Origin: Paenibacillus xylanexedens
GTDB lineage: Bacteria; Bacillota; Bacilli; Paenibacillales; Paenibacillaceae
Assembly (NCBI RefSeq): GCF_001908275.1
Contig: NZ_CP018620.1
Location: 5,952,001 to 6,016,000 of the forward strand
Reading direction: 5' to 3'
DNA: 64,000 nucleotides
The notes beneath the pieces are model-generated. The model was not told the origin of the DNA. It saw nothing but the letters and a program-made list of their open reading frames with translations, and did no database searches. Shown one piece after another: positions 55,801 to 62,100 of this stretch. Numbering within the stretch: the stretch's first letter is position 1; every line of letters begins with the position of its first letter. The position numbers and the translations under genes are program-made.

Positions 55801-56126
55801 TCACTTATCACAGTTTGTGTTTCAGAAATTTCCATGAATGTCCTTAAGCGGGACATTGGATAATAATAATCCAAAGGTACAAAGATAGCACGAATCTTTA
55901 GCACTGCAAGAAGTGCGATTATAAATTGAACTCGATTTTCAAGCAATATGCCTACTTTAGTCTGGCTTTCAATCCCCTTAGCTAACAGTGCATTCGCAAC
56001 TTTAGTAGTCTGGGCATCCAACTCTTCATAGGTTAGATAATGTTGCCCGTACTGGATTGCCTTATCGTTTTTTCCTGCGCTTTGAAAAACACGAGCTAAT
56101 GCATCTTGAATTGTATCATTTTGCAT
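49890..56126 (-). CDS. Bimodular NRPS: A-PCP-C-A-PCP-C
   Basis: 2078 residues from ATG 56126 (GGAGGG seven bases ahead; the frame is open to 56219, overlapping the previous gene). Order: A1 about 1-505 (YFTSGTTGTPKA, NLYGSTETSLA), PCP1 Ser552 (LGGHSLKVM), C1 about 610-1045 (HHIISDG at 734-740), A2 about 1065-1560 (IIHTSGSTGVPKG, AYGQSECSDD), PCP2 (FFELGGHSLKATY) and C2 to the end. A1 pocket reads D-A-R-H-L-G-L-L-A-K with the odd core NDAFLRDLF; A2 reads V-A-W-E-L-G-A-D-D-K, lacking the Asp that holds an alpha-amino group. C2 has HHIISDR instead of HHxxxDG. Neither specificity can be named; A2 may take a beta-amino or non-amino acid. It begins with A1, so it accepts the chain from the C domain of the PKS protein. 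Confidence 0.9.
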   Translation of the reverse strand: MQNDTIQDALARVFQSAGKNDKAIQYGQHYLTYEELDAQTTKVANALLAKGIESQTKVGILLENRVQFIIALLAVLKIRAIFVPLDYYYPMSRLRTFMEISETQTVISDRRFNNNLALCENRENLFLHFEKDLLNVDAPQSLVRLDYDPDDKISIYFTSGTTGTPKAVLGRNGSVAHFINWEISRLELNSMVRGSQFTQPGNDAFLRDLFVPLFVGGTVCIPEDPLTILESNRIRKWIEDARVDVVHCTPSLFKIVNSKQTIGNAFSDLKFVLLVGEAINPNELIKWYERLGNRIQLINLYGSTETSLAKFYYFIKPDDAKKERIPAGKALPGVRSIILNNAMEVCRPGEVGEVYIRTAYLSHGYYKQPQLNAEKFIPNPFGKNPNDLIYKTGDLGRMLPDGNLELLGRMDRQVKIRGNRIELQEIESSVLGIPFITDCVVDYRKEDEKDPYLVCYWVSDEIYTDAQLKQRLQQHLPEYMLPTYYIQVPYITLTMSGKVDYKSLPEPSIHKESDIVEPRNRIERKLLDIWNEVLELDQKSVTDSFLSLGGHSLKVMSLVLRIYEEFGIEYPLDVVFQSPTIEDMATYIETMEGELNNGEINRNTEEERSFPVTSAQKRLFLLNQLEGDNVAYNVPFAIRLEGKVDQGRLLDSLQKLITRHETLRTSFHMVDEQIKQIVHSNVELQLEIVKANENEIDDMIQQKIQSFDLSHPPLCKATLFKLEGEIYILLFDMHHIISDGSSISVIQRDLFYFYNEMEPPRISVSFKNYSINENIDSTNARYEASRNYWKNKLNGQLPVLNLPTDFPRPSVQGFQGDSLVFDIEPNTLIKLKELADNTNSTLFMVLISAFLTLLNKYTGNTDISVGTAISNRKRREAKPLVGMFVNTVVLRNEIDPHMSFVELLRSTKQTVAEAFQHQEFPFEDIIEMLPSQRDFSRNPLFDTMFILHNMDLESIPMDGELKVSQHPILSRTSKFDLVFNAIEQNGRLKFQVEFATSLFHKSTIQRWVLHYGRVLDSVAGNQQIQIKQISILPPSEEKWLMEVAGEAEQLPQKGIYEIFNNSVVEFADRPAVITDDFVWTYDKFSNAVNKLAGDLSKYEVTLGEAVGLAMSRSVHSLTAVIAILKLGGVCVPVDPEDQSKVNSQIYAACSIRIILCIENDEVVIRKLTNSRSVVPLENTAFIIHTSGSTGVPKGVLISQLGVLNHAYSKIKLLSIQADDIVSYNLNVQFVASIWQGIAPLLVGAAVRVCSEEMTMDPYTWLQQMSVDNVTIIEMTPSSLYSYLRIISFENLPVDLQTIRFLLLTGEKVTADLVNRYYSMHSTLLVNAYGQSECSDDTAHYVIPMDKDTLKVPIGKPVQNMYFYILDDQMQFVPIGVSGELYISGVGLADGYVNRELNQGIFISHPLGYNDRLYKTGDLARWLPDGNVEYIGRADTQVKIRGYRVELSEVEHHILAHEKINMVAVVSKKSGDQIHELIAYYLADTILEAREIRSFLTGRIPHYMIPSKYYAIKEMPLTKSGKADKRLLSDMDLSEEVVFRQIEEPISEIESKLIEIWKDVLNLEYISINDHFFELGGHSLKATYVMHRIQKKMQVEISLKDIFKYPTIRSLAKYIENLNDIKFHSIFPVQRKSYYKTSTAQTRLFALEQSSDLGNAYHLPGVIMIQGAYDQKRIKHAFKVLIERHEALRTSFFIQDGQVFQRIHEDVDFEVEHIQIKSLEFSETIIEEQLEAFCRPFNLYDASLFRVRLIVGNGNHGLLLYDMHHIISDRVSLKILTSEFIRIYNGDSLPEVTLQYRDFSEWQNKFLKNEDVKKQEDFWLKSLSDYSDDVELVTDYSRTPHINYSGASYLFEMDAVIKNKVLEMANALECTPYMICMAAFSIFLSKYSGRQDIVIGSPIAGRGHLDLENVVGLFVNTMPIRIQLDRSLTIRDFIKNVRKVCMEVFDNQDIPFDQIVELANPKKKYGKNPLFDVALVMQNIDVQEKNAPGISFVPYEVKSKYSKFELTLEIVPDIEDWSCVFEYRTQLFQEATIERFAEDFLSIMEDIVTEPENLLSTLSLHSMKNKITESSLAKFDLQF

Positions 56127-56166
56127 GATTGTTCCCTCCTCATATAGATTAGCAAGCAAGCCGTAC

Positions 56167-57183
56167 TCATTTGAAATGAGGAAGTATGTGAGTTCCAATC
56201 CTTTCAACCTCATTATCATTTAACATAGAAGTCAACAGTATGTATTCAGCTCCAGCTTCACTAAATCTGTTAAGAGCTTGAATAACTTCCACATAACTTC
56301 CGACAATGGATACAGAGACAGAAGGGTTAATTTGACTTAACCCCGCCCACAAAAACTCGTCAATGACGTAATTGTTTGATGAATCAAGATTTCTATAACG
56401 TTGTAGACCCACAGAATCAGCAGTACTGGTATAATATTTTGTTAACATTTTATAGGCTTTAGGGGTCTCATGAAGAAGCTTATTAGCAGCCTCCCATGCT
56501 TCTTCCGTTGTGTCGCGGGCAATAACATCTACCAAAACACCTTTTTTAACTTGTCGATTATATTGGAAAGAAGTCTTTGTAACATGATCAAACTGATCTT
56601 TTATCGTTGAATAATCGCAAGCATACATAAGATAATAATCCGCATATTTAGCTGCGACGTTAATTGCGTTAGCTGAACTGCCACCTACAAACAAACGCGC
56701 CTTCTGATCCGTACTTTCCTTGGGATAAATATCAGCGTTTGCTATCCCAAAAAACTCCCCGTCGTAAGAAGTGAGTCCATCTCTCAATAAACTCATTATA
56801 TGTGTAAATTCCCCAGTTCTTCTGTATCTAGCTTCATGACTTTCTGGTCTACTATCTCTTGCCAGTGCTATAGAAGAACTTCCAGTAACAATATTGATGT
56901 CGATCCGATTATTCAATAGTACATTTAATGTATTTAAAGCCTTTGCTGTGTAGGTTGGTAGCATATGATTTGTATTTTGCGCCACTAATAAACGAATTCT
57001 CGAGGTCTCAAAGCCTAAAAATGTTCCCATAATCCAAGGATCAAATGTATTAGGTACACTTGCGACTAACACTGAATCAAACCCATGGTGCTCAGCCGCC
57101 TTCGTCTGTTTGAGCAGAGTGTCCATTAATCCCTTATAATCACCACTATTTGATGTGACTGGCAGAGCCCAACAGAACTCCAT
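56167..57183 (-). CDS. Luciferase-like flavin-dependent monooxygenase
   Basis: A 338-residue LLM-class enzyme close to the alkanesulfonate monooxygenase/SsuD type: FCWALPVTSNSGDYKG, AAEHHGFDSVLVASV, RIRLLVAQNTNHMLPT, RIDINIVTGSSS, ESHEARYRRTGEF and RLFVGGSSANAINVAAKYADYYL. It uses FMNH2 or another reduced flavin supplied by a partner. In PKS/NRPS systems such enzymes hydroxylate carrier-bound intermediates, usually at the alpha or beta position. It lies between the asparagine synthetase and the NRPS with gaps of 59 and 40 bases, so it belongs to the operon and probably tailors the beta-amino-acyl unit or a side chain. AAGG lies ahead of the ATG. Confidence 0.9.
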   Translation of the reverse strand: MEFCWALPVTSNSGDYKGLMDTLLKQTKAAEHHGFDSVLVASVPNTFDPWIMGTFLGFETSRIRLLVAQNTNHMLPTYTAKALNTLNVLLNNRIDINIVTGSSSIALARDSRPESHEARYRRTGEFTHIMSLLRDGLTSYDGEFFGIANADIYPKESTDQKARLFVGGSSANAINVAAKYADYYLMYACDYSTIKDQFDHVTKTSFQYNRQVKKGVLVDVIARDTTEEAWEAANKLLHETPKAYKMLTKYYTSTADSVGLQRYRNLDSSNNYVIDEFLWAGLSQINPSVSVSIVGSYVEVIQALNRFSEAGAEYILLTSMLNDNEVERIGTHILPHFK

Positions 57184-57242
57184 TTGTTCCGACCTTCTTT
57201 CTATTTAATCGTTTTATTCTTAAATACTATAAATTTTTTTAG

Positions 57243-59105
57243 TTATAAATCAGGTAACTTAAACTGTTCAATTAGCATTCCGAATGTAATGACGGGCATA
57301 AGTAAATCCTCTTCGTATGGAACTTTCAACCTAAAGGAATCCGAGGAATACCTTTTTTTCAATGATTCAATTTGATCAGGATCAAAATATCCTTGCCGTT
57401 TAATTGTATCGTATGACAAAATTGACTCAATATGTTCTGACTTATAGCGCAGTATTTCTGGACTACCTGGTGCAGCAAAGGGGGTTTTAGGTCTTTTAAT
57501 GATTTCCTTAGGAACTAAAGATTCCGCAAGCATCTTCAATGTATACTTTCCATCCATCCCTTTAAGTTTCATATTAGTAGGCATGAGTCTGACATATTCG
57601 ATTAAATCTTTGTCCAAAAAAGGATAACGCGCTTCAACAGAGTTAGCAAATGTAACCCGATCACCGTGATCTGACAACAAATGGTCGGGTAGTCTCGTTT
57701 TAAAATCAACATAGGATCTTTGGTGCAAAGGATCTATATTTTGTATACGCTTTGAGTTGATAATTGGATAATCAATAAAATTGAAACTTTCAAATTTTTC
57801 GTTCATACGACTTGAGTATAGTTGGCGTCGCTTAACTTCGTCTTGAGCATAATATTTTTCGTAAAAAAAATGCTTGTTACCCCACATTTTTTGTCTGTAA
57901 ATATTTTCTTTTTCATCATTCTGATACACATTTCCGGATTTATTTCTTATCTTATCGAATTTATAGCTCATATAACCTGCAAACAACTCATCAGCACCCT
58001 CACCTGTTAAGATAACCTTGGTCTGATTCTTCCTTGCTGCATTCGACAATAACAATGAGGCTGTGTCATAGGTTTCTTTCAATATACACTCGGCATGATA
58101 AACAGCACTGGAAAGACCATCTACTATCCGCGAGACATCACACAACTCAACCACATGTTCTAATTTTAGATGATCTATCATAATACGCTGAAACCTAGAT
58201 TCGGAATAATCTTCAGCTGCAAAATCTACAGAGAATGCTGTCCGGGGACTTGAGGAGATTTCTATTACTTTGGAACATATAATAGAGGAATCCAAGCCCC
58301 CACTCAGATACATTCCTACAGTCACATCGGATTGCAACCGCATAGAAACAGCTTTAGTCAATAATTCATCGACCTTCTCTATATACTCTGCTTCCGTGCG
58401 AAATGGGAGAGCTTCATCAAGTTTCGGATATATAAGATCCCAGTACTCATAAATTTGGGGTGAAGCCCCTTCACAGATAGTCATATAATGACCACTTGGA
58501 AGACTACTAATATTTTTAAATATTGTTCTAGGGCTCACAATACTAGGCAAAGCTAATATTTGATCTAAACTTACAAGATCAACTTCTCTACCGACAGAAG
58601 GGTGTTCTAAAATGGCTTTGATCTCGGAACCGAAAATAAACATGCCATCAACGAACGTATAATAAAACGGTGCAATCCCAACTTGATCGCGAGCGCAAAA
58701 CATTCTTTTTTCTTTCAAATCATACAGGGCGAAGGCAAATTGTCCATTTAATTTATTTAAAAACGAAGTTCCATGTTCTTCGTATAAATGTATGATGACC
58801 TCTACGTCTGTATTAGTACGAAAGATGTGACCTTTTGATTGTGACGCTAATCTTAATTCTTTATAGTTAAAAATCTCTCCATTGCAAACCATCACAATGG
58901 TTCGATCTTCATTCCAAATCGGTTGCATCCCGCCTTCTAAATCTATGATACTAAGGCGGCTAAAACCTAGCCCAACACAATTATCAGCATAAACTTCTGT
59001 CCCATCAGGACCTCTATGCTTTAGTTTGTCTATCATGTTAGAAACTATCAAGTACTCTGCCCTGCTCTGAAATTGAACATCATATACTCCACATATCCCA
59101 CACAA
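57243..59105 (-). CDS. asnB: Asparagine synthetase (glutamine-hydrolysing), cluster copy
   Basis: A 620-residue amidotransferase. It starts at a TTG at 59105, nine bases after GAGGTGA; this start is forced because the next codon encodes the catalytic N-terminal Cys2 (M-CGICGVYD). The glutaminase domain spans about 1-220 (RGPDG, CNGEIFNYKEL, RTNTDVEVIIH) and the synthetase domain has the PP-loop YLSGGLDSSIICS with LTGEGADELFAGY and SVEARYPFLD. It converts aspartate to asparagine, or amidates a carboxylate on a pathway intermediate. A copy inside an NRPS/PKS operon can supply Asn or amidate a malonyl-type chain end, as in several trans-AT pathways. Between the PKS and the monooxygenase; gap to the PKS is 42 bases. 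Confidence 0.92.
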   Translation of the reverse strand: MCGICGVYDVQFQSRAEYLIVSNMIDKLKHRGPDGTEVYADNCVGLGFSRLSIIDLEGGMQPIWNEDRTIVMVCNGEIFNYKELRLASQSKGHIFRTNTDVEVIIHLYEEHGTSFLNKLNGQFAFALYDLKEKRMFCARDQVGIAPFYYTFVDGMFIFGSEIKAILEHPSVGREVDLVSLDQILALPSIVSPRTIFKNISSLPSGHYMTICEGASPQIYEYWDLIYPKLDEALPFRTEAEYIEKVDELLTKAVSMRLQSDVTVGMYLSGGLDSSIICSKVIEISSSPRTAFSVDFAAEDYSESRFQRIMIDHLKLEHVVELCDVSRIVDGLSSAVYHAECILKETYDTASLLLSNAARKNQTKVILTGEGADELFAGYMSYKFDKIRNKSGNVYQNDEKENIYRQKMWGNKHFFYEKYYAQDEVKRRQLYSSRMNEKFESFNFIDYPIINSKRIQNIDPLHQRSYVDFKTRLPDHLLSDHGDRVTFANSVEARYPFLDKDLIEYVRLMPTNMKLKGMDGKYTLKMLAESLVPKEIIKRPKTPFAAPGSPEILRYKSEHIESILSYDTIKRQGYFDPDQIESLKKRYSSDSFRLKVPYEEDLLMPVITFGMLIEQFKLPDL

Positions 59106-59147
59106 TGGTATTGGTCACCTCTTCATTAATATGGATCTCTACATGTC

Positions 59148-62100
59148 TCAATCCGACATAAATTCCTCTAACTGTTTGTCTAAATTATCATCACTACTTC
59201 CAGCTTTAGATAACCTAACATCAGGGTTTTCAGCTAAGTACTCAAATAGCTGAACCATATTTCTTCCAAATTGCTCCATTGTATCACCATGAAATAAAGC
59301 CTTTGCATAAATTAGAGACAACTGAATCTCGTCAGATACTTCCAACGCCTCTACATGAAAATCAAGAACGGATGGCACTTGCATTAAAGGATAACCAGTT
59401 ACAGTTAGCTCATCGGATATCCATTGGGTAGAAGGGTAATTATCCATCACAAACATCGTATTGAAAATATTCGTTGCTTTTTTCTTAAGCTTTTCTACAA
59501 GTTTATGGTAGGGATAACTTTGATGGGCGTATGCTTCTACTGTATTACTCTTCACCTGTTCCAAAAACTGGTTAAAAGTATTCGTTGATACAAACTGATT
59601 GCGCAGAACCAGAAAGTTTAAAAACATGCCCATAACCTTATCAGTCTTGGGATGTAAACGCCCCATAACAGAGGTACCAACTAAAAGGTCTTCCTGCGCC
59701 GTACTTTTTGAGAGTACAACGTTATACATCGCGAGTAAAACGATAAACAGTGTGGTATGGGAAGTACGGGCTAGTTCTTTGATTTTTTTGGTGACCGTAC
59801 TATTCAAGATAAACACCAACTTTTCTCCATCGCAGAGAGATAATTCACTACGCTTGTAATCTGTAGGGAAATGAAGCTCAGGAGGATCTTCTCCTAATTG
59901 AGCAAGCCAGTATTGTTCATGTTCATTCATCTCAGGAGATAACATGTGTTGACTGTTCCAACGCACAAAATCTTTGTATTGCCACTCTACAGGCTCTAAT
60001 TGCCTACCCTGGTATAACTCCATAAACTCTTTCTGAAAAATTACGACAGACAATCCGTCTGAGATGAGATGATGAAAATCTATCATAAACAAGCTACGAT
60101 TATGCTCTAATTCAGTAATACCAATTCTAAATAACGGTGCTTTAGATAAATTAAAAGGACGATAGAATGTCTCTACTGCTTCTTGTTCCGTAAGATTCGA
60201 GAAAACCTCTAATTCAAACTCAATCTTCTCTTGCACGATTTGAACAGGTCTTCCCTCAACTAGTTGGAACGATGTTCGCAGCACGTCATGCCGCTCAATT
60301 AGACTAACGACTACTTCATTAATCCTGCTATAGTCAAGAGGCCCTTCTATGAGTAAACAACCTGGAACTTTGTATTTGATTCCTTTTCCATTCCGAGTTT
60401 CCTCAAGATACATAATTGATTGTCCAGAAGTTAATTCATAAACGTTTTTTTCTCCTGTCTCTACCATGATGTTCGGATTGAGATACTCAGAACTCCGTTT
60501 TACTGTTTTAATGATAGTTGCTATATCTTCATCGGAATGCGCGGTAGACAAGAAGCAATTACGTCCCTCCCATATATATATCCCTTCATGAATCAATTGG
60601 TAGTAAAAGAACTCTAAGTCTTCGCTCGATTGAAATCTAAACAGTGACCCAAAAGATACCACGTGAATAGGGATTTGGTGCGTTTCAAAATATTGATTAA
60701 TCTCCCTAATCAGATTTTCTGTTCTTCGATTCAATTGTTCTTGTAGCGCCGGCCCTTCACCTGCTAAATATTTCAGTGTTGCAAGCGAACTGGCCATTGC
60801 AAGAGGATGATGACAAAAAGTTCCGGCAACAAAAGTTCGTTTACTTTCATTCTGAGGAAATGAATCGTCTCCATACGCCCAATAACCTCCGTCGATTCCA
60901 TCCATGATTGGTGCTTTTCCACTCACAACACCAACTGGCATGCCTCCTCCAATAACCTTGCCATACGTTACAAGGTCGGCCTGCACATCAAACCAAGCTT
61001 GAGCCCCGCCGGGATGAATCCTAAAACCTGTGATTACTTCATCAAAAATAAGAACTATTCCCTTTTCTCGCGTAATGTTTCTTAAGTTTTGTAAAAATGA
61101 GTTTGGTTGTACATCGGGCCTCCTACTTTGAACAGGCTCTACCAAAACAGCCGCTATCTGATCAGCATATTGATCAATAAGATCCAAAGACTGCGGATCA
61201 TCGTAATTCAAGACGAGCAGATCTTCCATCATACTTGCTGGGATTCCTGGTGCAATCGGAACCGCACGATGAACCTCATTTCCACTCATCCGTTGCCTCC
61301 CCAATAAACCGTCAAACGTCCCATGAAAAGATCCAGCAAATATTGCAATTTTTGAACGGTTCGTATATGCCCTAGCCAGCCGGAGTGCTACCATATTGGC
61401 ATCCGTTCCTGAATTAAAGAAAGCAACCCTCTCCACCCCGGTGAGCTCACATATCAGTGAAGCTACTTCGCCACTTAGTCTGGACATCGGACCAAGAGCA
61501 ATGCCATGTCCTAATTCCTCTTGAATCGCGTGCATAATAAATGGAGGATTATGACCAAACAAGTTGACGCCAAACCCCATGGAAAGATCAATGTATTCCT
61601 TCCCATCTATATCCCATATTTTGGAACCTTTCGAATTTTGAACAACGATAGGATACAACATTTCTTTATAATTCGGCCTAAACCCAGCTACGTTCCTATT
61701 ATTTGCAAATTGAGCACGGTAACGCTGAGCCATTTGTTTAGAATGACTAGTTTGAGCTGTATATTCTTCACTGAACTTCTGTAACTGCTCATTATAAGTA
61801 GAAAGTTTTCTATTTGGAAAATTGATATCGTTTTTTTGAAAAGGCACGTAGGGTTTATTTAATGGCTGCATAGACTGAGCGTTGCTGATGCTCATTTGAC
61901 TTCCAGACAATTTCTCCCCTTCCAAATTCCCTAGAACCTTTAATTGCTCAGCCATAATCTGCAGTTGGGTTTGTATGATATTCTCAAGAGAAGATCTATT
62001 TCCAGACAAGCTGTCTAACAAATGGCCACCTTCTATTGTTATACTACTTTTTTTAGCAGAGTTAGTTGGAAGATTAATCTCCTTTCTATATCTGTCCTCT

